NCBI RefSeq assembly: GCF_018860805.1
Contig: NZ_JAHKQR010000016.1
Coordinates: forward strand, 62,001-126,000
Direction: 5' to 3'
From: Aestuariibacter sp. A3R04
GTDB taxonomy: Bacteria; Pseudomonadota; Gammaproteobacteria; Enterobacterales; Alteromonadaceae
DNA length: 64,000 bases
Each line of letters begins with the position of its first letter. Position 1 is the stretch's first letter. Below the pieces are notes generated by a model, which saw only the letters and a list, made by a program, of their open reading frames with translations, had not been told where the DNA came from and made no database searches. Below, one piece after another: positions 52,717-62,655 of the stretch. Made by a program: the position numbers and the translations under genes.

Positions 52717-54105
52717 TTAATATTCATCATCGAAGGCAGGGCCTGCGTAGTTGTCAAACCGCGAAAATTGCCCTTGAAAGGTAAGTCGGCTGGTACCGAT
52801 GGGACCATTCCGCTGCTTACCAATAATGATTTCTGCAATGCCCTTGTATTCACTGTTCTCGTGATAGACCTCGTCTCGGTATATAAACATGATTAAGTCG
52901 GCGTCCTGCTCAATAGAGCCTGACTCTCTGAGATCTGAGTTAACAGGGCGCTTGTCGGCGCGTTGTTCCAAACTCCTATTCAGCTGAGACAGAGCAACAA
53001 CAGGCACTTCCAATTCCTTTGCCAGGGCTTTTAGCGACCGAGATATCTCCGCAATTTCCAACGTCCGATTTTCACTCAGTGATGGAACCCGCATTAACTG
53101 CAGGTAATCTACCATTATCATACTGATACCGCCCCGCTCTCTGGCCAGCTTCCGGGCTCTCGAACGCACGTCCATAGGGGTGAGGCCGGATGAATCATCA
53201 ATGAACAAATTGTCTTTTTCTTTTAGCATGGCCATGGTGTTAGATACCCGGGCCCACTCCTGATCATCAAGCTTTGCCGTTTTGATGCGGGTTTGATCCA
53301 CCCGACTCAGAGAGGCCAGCATACGCATCATGATCTGCTCTGAGGGCATCTCCAAACTGAAAACCAGTACAGGCTTCTCTTCGGCCATCATGGCGTTTTC
53401 ACACAAGTTCATGGCAAATGTGGTTTTCCCCATAGAAGGCCGGGCAGCAACTATGATCAAATCAGAAGGTTGCAAACCACTGGTCTTGTCATCTAAATCA
53501 GTAAAGCCTGTGGTAACACCGGTCACATCCTTACTGGATTGGATAAGAGCCTCAAGACGCTTGATGGTTTTGTCCAGAACAGAATCCACATCCCGCGGGC
53601 CTTCATTTTCACCGGTGCGCTTTTCAGCTATCTCAAAAACCTTACTTTCGGCCATATCAAGAATATCTGCGCTGTCGCGACCTTCCGGGTTGTAGCCCAC
53701 TTCTGCAATTTCATGCGCTACTCCTATAAGTTCACGAGTAATCGCCCGCTCACTCACAATTTTGGCGTAAGAGGTAACATTGGCGGAGCTCGGTGTGTTT
53801 TTAGCTAATTCGGCGAGATATGCAAAACCACCGGCATCTTCCAACTCGTTGCGATGCTCAAGCGCTTCAGATACGGTAATAAGGTCGATCGGCTGGCTCT
53901 TACTAAGCAGTTCCAACACCGCCTTGAATATCACCTGATGAGAATGATTGTAAAAATCGCTATCTGTTACCAGTTCACCCACTTTATCCCAACTATCGGG
54001 GTCGATAAGCATACTGCCCAACACGGCCTGCTCGGCTTCGATGCTATGGGGTGGTACTTTTAGCTTTTCGATATTTTTGTCTTTTGAGGATGAAACAGCT
54101 TTCAC
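52717..54105 (-). CDS. dnaB: Replicative DNA helicase DnaB
   Basis: DnaB is the hexameric helicase of the replication fork. The N-terminal domain begins at PPHSIEAEQAVLGSML. The RecA-like domain carries Walker A ARPSMGKTTFA (about residue 225), LEMPSEQIMMRML, Walker B MVDYLQL and QLNRSLEQRADKRPVNSDLRESGSIEQDAD. The length of 462 aa is normal, and no intein is present. The start is GTG at 54105 with GGA about nine bases upstream. Confidence 0.96.
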   Translation of the reverse strand: MKAVSSSKDKNIEKLKVPPHSIEAEQAVLGSMLIDPDSWDKVGELVTDSDFYNHSHQVIFKAVLELLSKSQPIDLITVSEALEHRNELEDAGGFAYLAELAKNTPSSANVTSYAKIVSERAITRELIGVAHEIAEVGYNPEGRDSADILDMAESKVFEIAEKRTGENEGPRDVDSVLDKTIKRLEALIQSSKDVTGVTTGFTDLDDKTSGLQPSDLIIVAARPSMGKTTFAMNLCENAMMAEEKPVLVFSLEMPSEQIMMRMLASLSRVDQTRIKTAKLDDQEWARVSNTMAMLKEKDNLFIDDSSGLTPMDVRSRARKLARERGGISMIMVDYLQLMRVPSLSENRTLEIAEISRSLKALAKELEVPVVALSQLNRSLEQRADKRPVNSDLRESGSIEQDADLIMFIYRDEVYHENSEYKGIAEIIIGKQRNGPIGTSRLTFQGQFSRFDNYAGPAFDDEY

Positions 54106-54255
54106 GATGGTATATCCGGATCCAAGGGATCTGATATTTTCCCCGAATTGCGCTAAATTGCAATGCTACTGATATTGTCCGCAGGGATGATTTTCAGACA
54201 GCATCATTAATTTGCAGGAATAGCAGATACTTAGCTCCGGAAAAAATGAGAAGCC

Positions 54256-54289
54256 AAAAGGGTACCAATTTAGTTATCAGTACCCTTTT
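54256..54289 (-). terminator. Terminator of the sigma/anti-sigma/DUF4097 operon
   Basis: AAAAGGGTAC / GTACCCTTTT with a 14-base loop lies 2 bp after the DUF4097 stop. The minus-strand transcript would end in TTTTGG. Confidence 0.7.
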
Positions 54290-54291
54290 CA

Positions 54292-55317
54292 CTACTTGCC
54301 AGATGTACCGATACGCAACTCACCGTTAACCGTTGACATATCGACCCGGCCTTTGCCGCCGTTGAAATTGAAATTCAACCATTTGCTGGGGCCGTATTTG
54401 GCCGCACTGGGTTTGTCATCACTTAGGCGGTTTTTAATATCCCCTCCCGCGTGAGCTTGCAGTTCAAAACGCGCAGAGACCTGCCGCTGAAAGTTAAGGC
54501 TGAGTGTCCCCCCCACACTGGATGCGTCTATGTCACCATCATCGAGTAAGTTCAGTGACGCTGTCATGTCGCCATTTACGGTGGTGAGCGATAACGAGCG
54601 AATCTCACCCAATGTAATGTTGGCATCGCCATTAACTGACTCGATAGCTACAGTTGGAGTTTGAGCCGTGAAGTCGATGTCGCCGTTAACGGTCATGAGC
54701 CGAACGTCATCACTTCCGCGATGATTCCCTGAGATATCGCCGTTTACAGTTTCAACACTCAATACCCCGGTAAGGTTCTTCATTGCAACGTCAGCGTTTA
54801 CCGATTCAACTTTTAGTCTTCCACTTAGGTCAGTTAAGCTCAGTTCTCCGTTAACCAACTCGAATTTCCCGTCACTTTTTAATTCACTAGCCTCAACGTT
54901 AGCGATGACGCCGGTATAACTTATTTTACTTCGTTCAGGGACGAAAATAGTAAGCTTGTCACCTTTACTGACATCTCCGCTGCGCCAGTCTTGTTTATAC
55001 CGTTTGGTTTCTATTTTAATAAGTACGTTGTTGTCATCGTGCTCAAAAATAAATTTTTCACTTAGCTTACCCAGCTCACCAGTTACTTTCACCTGGTCTT
55101 TGTTCCAGCCTTTAATTGTAGCGACGCCGGTCACGTGCTCAATTTCAATATTTGGCGTTGAGCTGGTAACGGCTTCTTCGTTAATGGTCTCTCCGGCGAA
55201 GGCAAACGCAGTTGCGATCGTACTTATTAGTGCCAAACCGGCTGCGCGTTTTACCTGCGACAACCATGTAACCCGGTTTACTCTGTGATGATTAAATGCA
55301 TTAATTACTTGGTTCAT
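54292..55317 (-). CDS. DUF4097-family secreted beta-strand repeat protein
   Basis: A 341-residue protein with a signal peptide (cleavage near residue 42, after FAFAG). It is followed by many short beta repeats of the VNGD/NVNG type: VESVNADV, VETVNGDI, LMTVNGDID, IESVNGDAN, LTTVNGDM and MSTVNGELRIG. These form the right-handed beta helix typical of DUF4097. It is encoded immediately after an ECF sigma and anti-sigma pair (15 bp from the latter). Similar genes in Firmicutes belong to envelope-stress operons, but here function is inferred only from context. Confidence 0.82.
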   Translation of the reverse strand: MNQVINAFNHHRVNRVTWLSQVKRAAGLALISTIATAFAFAGETINEEAVTSSTPNIEIEHVTGVATIKGWNKDQVKVTGELGKLSEKFIFEHDDNNVLIKIETKRYKQDWRSGDVSKGDKLTIFVPERSKISYTGVIANVEASELKSDGKFELVNGELSLTDLSGRLKVESVNADVAMKNLTGVLSVETVNGDISGNHRGSDDVRLMTVNGDIDFTAQTPTVAIESVNGDANITLGEIRSLSLTTVNGDMTASLNLLDDGDIDASSVGGTLSLNFQRQVSARFELQAHAGGDIKNRLSDDKPSAAKYGPSKWLNFNFNGGKGRVDMSTVNGELRIGTSGK

Positions 55318-55332
55318 TTTTACGCCCTTTTG

Positions 55333-55827
55333 TTAAATTTGCTGCCACTTGGGCGCGTGCACTCGCTCAATTAGCAAAAGTTGTTGTTGATATACATGTT
55401 GCAACATACCCAGTAATGCGGTGTTGTCCGGATCTTCTTCTAACGCTCGCTTGATGGCTGTAGCCGCATTTTCAAGCTCAGTTAGCTGGGATTTCCAGTT
55501 ACTGCTCAATGCAGCTTGTCCGTCAAATTGAATTAGCAAAGCCTCTACTTGTGCTTGATGCTGCTGGCTTATTACCTGTACTAAGGCATTACCGGAAGCC
55601 ATTTTATTTTCGGGCGAATCGCCGTTTTGCCAAATCAAAGAGAAACACACTACAGCCACTGCAACAGCACTCGCTACTAACGCAGACCAGTGCGCCGTTC
55701 TCCTTGCAGGCGCTTGTTTGCCTGTTTCTAAACCAAGGGCAATACCCCGCCAAAGGTCTCGTTGCGGTGAGACCTCTTCGGGCAATGCCTCAACCTGCCT
55801 TGCCAATTCAGACTCGAAATCACGCAT
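55333..55827 (-). CDS. Membrane anti-sigma factor-like protein
   Basis: A 164-residue protein with an N-terminal cytosolic segment (RDFESELARQVEALPEEVSPQRDLW), a transmembrane helix at about residues 45-66, and a periplasmic part made of heptad-rich helices (QVISQQHQAQVEALLIQ, LGMLQHVYQQQLLLIERV). The N terminus overlaps the sigma factor end by 8 bp, the classic arrangement for an anti-sigma factor. A ZAS-type HxxxCxxC motif is absent. The assignment rests mainly on context and topology. Confidence 0.65.
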   Translation of the reverse strand: MRDFESELARQVEALPEEVSPQRDLWRGIALGLETGKQAPARRTAHWSALVASAVAVAVVCFSLIWQNGDSPENKMASGNALVQVISQQHQAQVEALLIQFDGQAALSSNWKSQLTELENAATAIKRALEEDPDNTALLGMLQHVYQQQLLLIERVHAPKWQQI

Positions 55828-56395
55828 CTTCAAAGCCCATCCATTCTTTAAGTAATTGTTTCGCACGGTGAAATTGCGCTTTGCTGGTACCCACCGCCAT
55901 ATTTAACATGTCTGCCACCTCTTCATGTCGGTACCCCTCAATGGCGTGAAGCACAAAAACCAGCCTGGCTTTTTCCGGTAACCGTCGTATGTAACTATCC
56001 AGATCGACTTCACTGCTACACATTTGCGCTTCCTGTGATTCGGCCATGCCCCCCTCTAACGAGAACATACGCTGAAACCAATTTCGTTGCTTTCGCATAT
56101 AACTAATAGTGACGTTTGCAGTAACGCTGTGAAGCCAGGTAGTAAACCGGCTGCGCTCGTCGAAGTTATCGAGCTTTCGCCACAGTTGTATAAATACTTC
56201 TTGGGTGGCGTCCTCCGCCAGGCCATGGTCGCCGGTCAAACGCAGACAGAGCGCGTACACGCGTTTTACGTGCTGCTGGTACAACTGATGGTACGCGAGC
56301 CTATCTCCACTTTGGGCGGCTTTAATCACTGCTGCGTCCTGCTGCCGGACGCCCGCCTGTGTCGCCTCAACCACAGTGGCATAATGCGTTGTCAT
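55820..56395 (-). CDS. ECF-type RNA polymerase sigma factor
   Basis: A 191-residue sigma factor. Sigma region 2 is at about 35-100 (LYQQHVKRVYALCLRLTG, LAEDATQEVFIQLW, FTTWLHSVTANV) and region 4 at about 130-185 (RRLPEKARLVFVLHAIEGYRHEEVADMLNMAVGTSKAQ). It is the first gene of an operon with the anti-sigma and DUF4097 genes, and autoregulation would be typical. The upstream region shared with the MOSC gene contains no motif I can assign as its own promoter. Confidence 0.88.
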   Translation of the reverse strand: MTTHYATVVEATQAGVRQQDAAVIKAAQSGDRLAYHQLYQQHVKRVYALCLRLTGDHGLAEDATQEVFIQLWRKLDNFDERSRFTTWLHSVTANVTISYMRKQRNWFQRMFSLEGGMAESQEAQMCSSEVDLDSYIRRLPEKARLVFVLHAIEGYRHEEVADMLNMAVGTSKAQFHRAKQLLKEWMGFEDA

Positions 56396-56551
56396 TAGGT
56401 GTTCTCTTAATTGTAATTCTGTTTTATTTAATAGGTTTGTCGCCTGTATGATGATAAAGGTTTAAACCGTATACTGTGTAATGCAAAATATTTTTATTGT
56501 TCCTGTTGCTGCATTCTCTTTGCCACAGCAACAACTCTGCTGGAGAATACC

Positions 56552-57184
56552 ATGCTCATCGATTCACTTTTCGCGGCAAAGCCCGTACCTTTTGGCCCCA
56601 GAGGCGCGCCAAGCGCAATTCAAAAACTACCGGTAGACAATTTAACGGTATACCAAGACAGCACTAAAGAAGATGAACAGGGCAACAAAAAACTTCACGG
56701 CGGACCGGAAAAAGTGCTACACCAGTTCAGTTTCCGCGGCTACGACGTACTGCGCCGGGCTTATCCTGACACCTCATTTAACAAAGGTTCTATAGGCGAA
56801 AATATGCTGGTAGAGGGAATGGATGATACAAACGTATACATCGGTGATGTATACAAAGTTGGCGATATTGTATTGCAGGTGAGCGCACCACGGGCTCCCT
56901 GCAACAAGATATCTCATCGCTATGGGGTCAAAAATCTAGACAGATTTGTGGGAAATGAAGGCATAACGGGCTGGTATTACCGCGTATTGAAAACGGGAAC
57001 TGTGCGCATCCGTGACACTGTTTCCCTGGTTTCCAGGCCGGAAAATACCGTAAGCATTGCGGCGTTAATGCAAGCCGTCTACGACAAGGGAATAGCGGAA
57101 AGCGCCGCCCATTTCGTCAACTTAGAAGTACTTGATGACGAATGGCGGCAGAAATGTGAACGGGTACTGAAACGTGCCGGCTAG
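56552..57184 (+). CDS. MOSC domain protein (YiiM-like)
   Basis: A 210-residue MOSC protein. The molybdenum-cofactor cysteine lies in SAPRAPCNKISHRYG (about residue 117). The upstream domain contains LHGGPEKVLHQFS and GSIGENMLVEG, and the C-terminal three-helix YiiM extension is visible (ALMQAVYDKG to VLKR). YiiM of E. coli reduces N-hydroxylated base analogues, so detoxification is a plausible role. GGAG is at good spacing before the ATG. Confidence 0.88.
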   Translation: MLIDSLFAAKPVPFGPRGAPSAIQKLPVDNLTVYQDSTKEDEQGNKKLHGGPEKVLHQFSFRGYDVLRRAYPDTSFNKGSIGENMLVEGMDDTNVYIGDVYKVGDIVLQVSAPRAPCNKISHRYGVKNLDRFVGNEGITGWYYRVLKTGTVRIRDTVSLVSRPENTVSIAALMQAVYDKGIAESAAHFVNLEVLDDEWRQKCERVLKRAG

Positions 57185-57215
57185 GGTTATTCGCCCTCGA
57201 TCCGGCACAACAAAC

Positions 57216-59090
57216 TCATTTACTGGCTATCCAATCATTTACCATCAGTTCTAATGTATTCAATGGTACCGCGCCACCGCCTAACACGAGGTCATGGAAC
57301 TCACGAATATCAAACTTATCCCCCAACGCAGTCTTGGCTTTCTCTCTGAGTTCCAGAATTTTAATCATACCAATTTTGTAAGAGGTGGCCTGCCCCGGCA
57401 TAACAAAGTAGCGTTGGATTTCTGAAACTGCCTGCCCTTCCGAAACAGGCGAATTATCGAGGAAGTAGTCTATAGCCTGTTGCTCTGTCCACTTTTTGGC
57501 ATGAATACCGGTATCTACGACCAAACGGATGGCACGCCACATTTCTGAATGTAGCCGTCCAAAGTTACTAAGGGGCTCTTTGTACGCACCCATCTCGCTG
57601 GCAAGACGTTCAGCGTATAAGGCCCAACCTTCCACATAACTGGTAAAGAAAAGTTGCGTTCTGAACGTAGGAACTTTATCCAGTTCTTGAGCAATGGCGA
57701 TTTGCATATGGTGGCCTGGCACACCTTCGTGATACGCAATCGCCTCCATTTCGCTTTTAGGCATCATGGTCATGTCAATCAGATGAACGTAATACACACC
57801 TGGCGTTGACCCGTCTGGTGAACTTGGAAAGTAATGCTGCGCTGCCCCCGGCTGCTCTCTGAATGCTTCAACCCGTTTTACGACCAGATCAGCTTTAGGT
57901 AACCGCCCAAAATAATCAGGTAGTTTTTCCTTCATCGCATTGATGTAATCACGGGTGTCAGACAAATAGCCTTCACGCCCTTCGTCAGTATTGGGGTAAA
58001 ACAGGCGTGCATCGTCTTTATCTTCGCGGAAGTAATCGAAAAGTTCACGCAACGAACCTTCAAACCCCATCTCCCCTTTTACCTTTTCCATTTCCTGACG
58101 AATACGTGCGACTTCCTTAAGGCCAAGTTGATGGATCTCCTCGGCAGTCATATCCGTTGTAGTAGACTGAGCCAACATAGCATTGTAGTAAGCTTCACCA
58201 TCAGGTAATGCCCACACGCCTTTTGCCACCTTGTCCATATCAGCCAGGTCATCGCCGAACCATTGGATTAAACTCTGATACGCCGGACCAATACTGGTTT
58301 TAAGCGCTTCTTCGGCCGCTTGCAAATAGGCATCGGCCTGCTCTCGCGTAATTACGCCGCTATCGACCAATGCCTGTGCCTTTGTTCTGGTATCAGCCAT
58401 TAACGCCGAGTCGTTTTCACTGTCATCAAAAGGCTTCCCAGACAATATGCCTTCGCTTTGCTCTATTACCTTCTCGTAGGCAAAATACGGCGCCTTTACA
58501 CCTTCATCGGCATTAATGCGCGCTTGATCAATGAGCTGATTAATCGCACGACCGGCTTGCGATAAACGGCTGATGTAGTCTTTCAAATCTTGTTCAGAAT
58601 CTACCTTGTGATAATTGATCATAAAAGTCGGCAACATGGTGTGCATACCGAACATCTGATTAAAGATGTAATTACGACGTTGGAATGGACGCATCCTTTT
58701 TTGCTGTTCAAACTGGTATTCGAAGATGTTCCAGGAAATCTTTGTTGCATCATCCAACTTGTCGTAATCGAAGGTTTCCTTCATTTCTTTTACGGCCGCT
58801 TCAGCCAGCGCGAATCGCTCGTCGGTGGCTTTCTCCGATAAATCGTCAATCTCCCCGTAGCGAGCTTTCTTACCCCGCATGGTCATGGTCATGGGCGAGC
58901 GTTGAAGTTGCGCTTCATACTGTGTTTCAAACCATGCATTAAGACGTTGAGATTCAGTCTGCTCAGTAGAGACAGACGCTTCCTGCTGTGTAGTTATTTG
59001 CGAAGTTTCTGTCGCCGGTGAACATCCCATCATCGATGCTGCTACCAGGCTTAAGGTGAAGCAGAAGCCTGTTTTATTTGGTGATTTCAT
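57216..59090 (-). CDS. DUF885-family lipoprotein, probable zinc peptidase
   Basis: A 624-residue exported protein. The signal peptide ends in the possible lipobox MMGC (Cys about residue 23), followed by a Thr/Gln-rich linker. The DUF885 domain carries AYHEGVPGHHMQIA, which includes the metal motif HExxxxH (about 480-490), and the second Glu is in YVEGWALYAERL. Members are proposed zinc carboxypeptidases or dipeptidyl peptidases of the envelope. The ATG at 59090 has GGAG six bases upstream. It is downstream of the S10 operon terminator and not part of it. Confidence 0.85.
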   Translation of the reverse strand: MKSPNKTGFCFTLSLVAASMMGCSPATETSQITTQQEASVSTEQTESQRLNAWFETQYEAQLQRSPMTMTMRGKKARYGEIDDLSEKATDERFALAEAAVKEMKETFDYDKLDDATKISWNIFEYQFEQQKRMRPFQRRNYIFNQMFGMHTMLPTFMINYHKVDSEQDLKDYISRLSQAGRAINQLIDQARINADEGVKAPYFAYEKVIEQSEGILSGKPFDDSENDSALMADTRTKAQALVDSGVITREQADAYLQAAEEALKTSIGPAYQSLIQWFGDDLADMDKVAKGVWALPDGEAYYNAMLAQSTTTDMTAEEIHQLGLKEVARIRQEMEKVKGEMGFEGSLRELFDYFREDKDDARLFYPNTDEGREGYLSDTRDYINAMKEKLPDYFGRLPKADLVVKRVEAFREQPGAAQHYFPSSPDGSTPGVYYVHLIDMTMMPKSEMEAIAYHEGVPGHHMQIAIAQELDKVPTFRTQLFFTSYVEGWALYAERLASEMGAYKEPLSNFGRLHSEMWRAIRLVVDTGIHAKKWTEQQAIDYFLDNSPVSEGQAVSEIQRYFVMPGQATSYKIGMIKILELREKAKTALGDKFDIREFHDLVLGGGAVPLNTLELMVNDWIASK

Positions 59091-59259
59091 TAAGCTCTCC
59101 AAGGGAATTATTATTATGATGTTTTTGCACGCCACACCAGCGGGCTGTTTCGCCGCCATTACGCATGTGTGTGCAGAGTATAATATCGAGAATACGCTGT
59201 TAGATCGATAAGATAGAAAGGAGTGTGTAACAAAGTATTAAAATAATGAAACACGCACA

Positions 59260-59286
59260 AAAAAGCCCGGTTAAACCGGGCTTTTT
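59260..59286 (-). terminator. Terminator of the S10 ribosomal protein operon
   Basis: AAAAAGCCCGG / CCGGGCTTTTT with a 5-base loop is a strong intrinsic terminator 17 bp after the rpsQ stop. Confidence 0.92.
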
Positions 59287-59303
59287 CAGAGAAAAACAAG
59301 CAA

Positions 59304-59561
59304 TTACATGCTGGCTTTTTCTACAACGTCAACCAACGTCCAAGTTTTAGTCTTGGATACGGGACGACATTCACGAATAGTGACTGTATCGCCTTCGTTA
59401 GCAACATTGCTTTCGTCGTGGGCGTGAAGCTTAGTAGAACGCTTGATAAACTTCCCATAGATTGGGTGCTTAACGAAACGCTCAACAACAACAGTGATAG
59501 ATTTATCACCTTTGTTGCTAACCACACGACCTTGTACTGTACGAATTTTTTGATCAGTCAT
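59304..59561 (-). CDS. rpsQ: 30S ribosomal protein S17
   Basis: S17 binds 16S rRNA early in 30S assembly. The sequence has [26 protein letters not shown] and [15 protein letters not shown], matching the family along its 85 residues. It is the last gene of the S10 operon here. Its ATG shares one base with the rpmC stop (TAATG). Confidence 0.97.
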   Translation of the reverse strand: MTDQKIRTVQGRVVSNKGDKSITVVVERFVKHPIYGKFIKRSTKLHAHDESNVANEGDTVTIRECRPVSKTKTWTLVDVVEKASM

Positions 59562-59752
59562 TACGCATCAGCCTTTTGAGTCAGAATGGTTTTAACACGC
59601 GCGATGTTACGACGCACTTTCTTCAGCTGGTCTGTTTTTTCAAGCTGACCAGTTGAATGCTGCATGCGCAAGTTGAACTGTTCGCGTAGCAGGTTTAACA
59701 ACTCTGCGTTCAGCTCTTCTACGCTTTTTTCTTTCAGTTCAGTCGCTTTCAT
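59561..59752 (-). CDS. rpmC: 50S ribosomal protein L29
   Basis: L29 is a two-helix protein at the polypeptide exit tunnel. [19 protein letters not shown] and the [20 protein letters not shown] segments are typical. It has 63 aa, the same as in E. coli. It overlaps both neighbours by one base. Confidence 0.97.
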   Translation of the reverse strand: MKATELKEKSVEELNAELLNLLREQFNLRMQHSTGQLEKTDQLKKVRRNIARVKTILTQKADA

Positions 59753-60165
59753 TACATCACCGTCCGAGTTACAAAGGTTGTTTTAAATGGCAGTTTAGCC
59801 GCTGCCAGTTCAAACGCTTCGCGTGCCAGAGACTCAGGAACCCCTTCCATCTCGTACAGAACACGGCCAGGTTGAATTTGGCATACCCAGTACTCAACGT
59901 TACCTTTACCTTTACCTTGACGCACTTCAAGAGGCTTCTCAGTAATTGGCTTGTCAGGGAAAACCCGGATCCAGATTTTACCTTGACGCTTAACGTGACG
60001 AGTCATAGCACGACGCGCTGCTTCGATTTGACGCGCAGTCATACGACCACGGCCAACTGCTTTCAGGCCATAAGTACCGAAGCTTACTTTGCTGCCAGCA
60101 ATAGCAAGACCACGGTTACGACCTTTATGCATTTTACGAAATTTCATGCGTTTTGGTTGTAACAT
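59752..60165 (-). CDS. rplP: 50S ribosomal protein L16
   Basis: L16 helps position tRNA in the A site and is needed for late 50S assembly. [39 protein letters not shown] and [20 protein letters not shown] are diagnostic. It has 137 aa; the family usual is 136. Confidence 0.97.
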   Translation of the reverse strand: MLQPKRMKFRKMHKGRNRGLAIAGSKVSFGTYGLKAVGRGRMTARQIEAARRAMTRHVKRQGKIWIRVFPDKPITEKPLEVRQGKGKGNVEYWVCQIQPGRVLYEMEGVPESLAREAFELAAAKLPFKTTFVTRTVM

Positions 60166-60167
60166 GA

Positions 60168-60872
60168 TTAGCCCTCTCGCTTAGCGTTGCGGCCTTTCTT
60201 CTTAGGTTGAGCTGGCGCAGCCGGCTCCTGGTTTGTAGGCAAACCGCCCAGAACCTCACCTTTGAAGATCCAAACTTTAGTACCGATGATACCGTAGGTA
60301 GTCAACGCTTCTGAAGTGGCATAATCGATGTCCGCACGGAAAGTGTGCAGTGGAACACGGCCTTCGCGATACCATTCAGAACGAGCAATTTCTGCTCCGC
60401 CCAAACGGCCGCTAACTTCAACTTTGATACCTTTAGCACCAAGGCGCATTGCGTTTTGTACTGCACGCTTCATAGCGCGACGGAACATAACACGACGCTC
60501 AAGCTGGCTAGAGATGCTATCAGCGACTAACTGTGCATCCAGCTCTGGCTTACGTACTTCAGCAATGTTGATCTGAGCAGGCACACCGGCCAGCTTAGAC
60601 ACGTAGTTACGCAGCTTTTCTACGTCTTCACCTTTCTTACCGATGACTACGCCAGGACGAGCGGTGTGAATAGTCACACGGATGCTCTTCGCAGGACGCT
60701 CGATCACGATTTTTGACAGTGATGCGTTTTTAAGTTGCTTAGTCAGGTACTGACGCACCTGATGATCGTTATACAGGTTATCAGCATAATCTGCAGTATT
60801 AGCGTACCAGGTAGATGTCCATGGTTTGCTGATACCCAGGCGTATACCTGTAGGATGTACCTTCTGTCCCAT
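60168..60872 (-). CDS. rpsC: 30S ribosomal protein S3
   Basis: S3 lies at the mRNA entry channel. The KH domain has [16 protein letters not shown] (GxxG loop), and the C-terminal domain has GVEV-like [22 protein letters not shown] and [16 protein letters not shown]. The lysine/alanine-rich tail is usual. It has 234 aa. Confidence 0.97.
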   Translation of the reverse strand: MGQKVHPTGIRLGISKPWTSTWYANTADYADNLYNDHQVRQYLTKQLKNASLSKIVIERPAKSIRVTIHTARPGVVIGKKGEDVEKLRNYVSKLAGVPAQINIAEVRKPELDAQLVADSISSQLERRVMFRRAMKRAVQNAMRLGAKGIKVEVSGRLGGAEIARSEWYREGRVPLHTFRADIDYATSEALTTYGIIGTKVWIFKGEVLGGLPTNQEPAAPAQPKKKGRNAKREG

Positions 60873-60881
60873 TGTCTACTC

Positions 60882-61214
60882 CTAGTTATCCGCTACAACT
60901 ACAGTGATGTGGCTGCTGCGCTTAAAGATACGATCAGCACGTCCTTTTGCACGTGGCTTGATACGTTTCATTGTTGGACCTTCGTCAACGAAGATCTTCG
61001 CAACTACTAATTCGTCAATATCAGCACCTTCGTTGTGTTCTGCATTTGCAATGGCAGACTCCAGTACTTTCTTAACCAATGCTGCGCTTTTCTTCGGGCT
61101 GTACGCTAAAACTTCAAGAGCTTTTTCAACGTGCAATCCGCGAATTTGATCCGCAACCAAGCGCGCTTTCTGTGCCGACGTGCGGGCAAAACGGTGTTTA
61201 GCTAGTGCTTCCAT
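60882..61214 (-). CDS. rplV: 50S ribosomal protein L22
   Basis: L22 lines the exit tunnel. [17 protein letters not shown] and [15 protein letters not shown] are conserved, and the beta-hairpin section [22 protein letters not shown] is complete. It has 110 aa as in E. coli. Confidence 0.97.
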   Translation of the reverse strand: MEALAKHRFARTSAQKARLVADQIRGLHVEKALEVLAYSPKKSAALVKKVLESAIANAEHNEGADIDELVVAKIFVDEGPTMKRIKPRAKGRADRIFKRSSHITVVVADN

Positions 61215-61225
61215 CTTCCTACCCC

Positions 61226-61501
61226 TTAACGTTTGGCTTTCTTATCCGCGACATGGCCGCGGTAAGTACGCGTTGGCGCAAATTCGCCCAACTTATGGCC
61301 GACCATTTCGTCACTGACAATGACAGGAACGTGCTGGCGACCGTTATGGACCGCAATGGTCAACCCAATCATATCTGGGATGATCATAGAACGACGAGAC
61401 CAGGTTTTAATTGGTTTACGATCGTTCTTTTCCACTGCAGCCTCTACCTTCTTCAGCAAGTGAAGGTCGATAAATGGACCTTTCTTGAGAGAACGTGGCA
61501 T
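61226..61501 (-). CDS. rpsS: 30S ribosomal protein S19
   Basis: S19 sits in the 30S head. [40 protein letters not shown] and [16 protein letters not shown] are diagnostic. It has 91 aa. Confidence 0.98.
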   Translation of the reverse strand: MPRSLKKGPFIDLHLLKKVEAAVEKNDRKPIKTWSRRSMIIPDMIGLTIAVHNGRQHVPVIVSDEMVGHKLGEFAPTRTYRGHVADKKAKR

Positions 61502-61516
61502 GGTGAATCCTCGCTT

Positions 61517-62341
61517 TTACTTGTTACGACGACGTACGATAAGTTTATCAGTACGCTTGTTGCTACGGGTTTTCTTACCTTTGGTAGGAACACCCCATGG
61601 AGTAACTGGGTGACGGCCACCAGATGTACGTCCTTCACCACCACCGTGTGGATGGTCAACCGGGTTCATGGCAACACCACGAACGGTAGGACGAACACCA
61701 CGCCAGCGGCTCGCACCGGCCTTACCCAATGAACGCAGCATGTGTTCCGCATTGCCCACTTCACCGATTGTTGCACGGCAGTCAGACAATACTTTACGCA
61801 TCTCACCTGAACGCAGACGCAAAGTAACATAGTTACCTTCACGAGCCAGGATTTGAGCGTATTGACCAGCAGAGCGAGCGATTTGCGCGCCTTTGCCAGG
61901 CTTCATTTCGATAGCGTGTACAGTAGAACCTACTGGAATGTTACGCATAGGAAGACAGTTACCTGCCTTAATAGGCGCATCAGAACCAGACTGAATCGCA
62001 TCACCTGCGCTCAGACCTTTAGGTGCCAGAATGTAGCGACGCTCACCGTCTGCGTACAGCACTAATGCGATGTTAGCAGAACGGTTAGGATCGTATTCCA
62101 AACGCTCAATTTTGGCAGGAATGCCATCTTTGTTACGTTTGAAATCAATAATACGGTAATGTTGCTTATGACCACCGCCAATGTGACGTACAGTAATACG
62201 ACCATTGTTGTTACGGCCGCCAGACTTGCTGTTCTTGTCTAACAAAGGCGCATAAGGTGCACCTTTATGCAGATCAGGATTAACAACCTGAACAACGTGA
62301 CGACGACCGGCAGAAGTTGGCTTAGCTTTCAATAATGGCAT
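61517..62341 (-). CDS. rplB: 50S ribosomal protein L2
   Basis: L2 contacts the peptidyl-transferase centre. The section [17 protein letters not shown], and the C-terminal [20 protein letters not shown] with the conserved His (His229 equivalent), are present. The 274-residue length is normal. Confidence 0.98.
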   Translation of the reverse strand: MPLLKAKPTSAGRRHVVQVVNPDLHKGAPYAPLLDKNSKSGGRNNNGRITVRHIGGGHKQHYRIIDFKRNKDGIPAKIERLEYDPNRSANIALVLYADGERRYILAPKGLSAGDAIQSGSDAPIKAGNCLPMRNIPVGSTVHAIEMKPGKGAQIARSAGQYAQILAREGNYVTLRLRSGEMRKVLSDCRATIGEVGNAEHMLRSLGKAGASRWRGVRPTVRGVAMNPVDHPHGGGEGRTSGGRHPVTPWGVPTKGKKTRSNKRTDKLIVRRRNK

Positions 62342-62355
62342 TTCTAATCCCCTTC

Positions 62356-62655
62356 TTATTCAGCGCCACCGACAAAGTCGATGTCCTGACCTTCTTTAAG
62401 CGATACATACGCTTTTTTCCAGTCGCTACGCTTACCGAAAGACATGCCGTGACGCTTAGTTTTACCTTTAACGTTCACAGTGCGAACACCCGCTACTTCA
62501 ACTTCAAACAGTTTCTCAACTGCTGCTTTGATTTCAGCTTTGTTCGCGTCTTTAGCTACTTTGAATACAACTGTGTTGCCCGCTTCAGCAGCCATAGTAG
62601 ACTTTTCTGAAACGTGAGGTGCACGGAGCACCTTCAGTAGACGTTCTTCGTTCAT
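62356..62655 (-). CDS. rplW: 50S ribosomal protein L23
   Basis: L23 is the docking site for trigger factor and SRP at the tunnel exit. [20 protein letters not shown] and [27 protein letters not shown] are typical. It has 99 aa and its ATG overlaps the rplD stop by 4 bp. Confidence 0.97.
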   Translation of the reverse strand: MNEERLLKVLRAPHVSEKSTMAAEAGNTVVFKVAKDANKAEIKAAVEKLFEVEVAGVRTVNVKGKTKRHGMSFGKRSDWKKAYVSLKEGQDIDFVGGAE

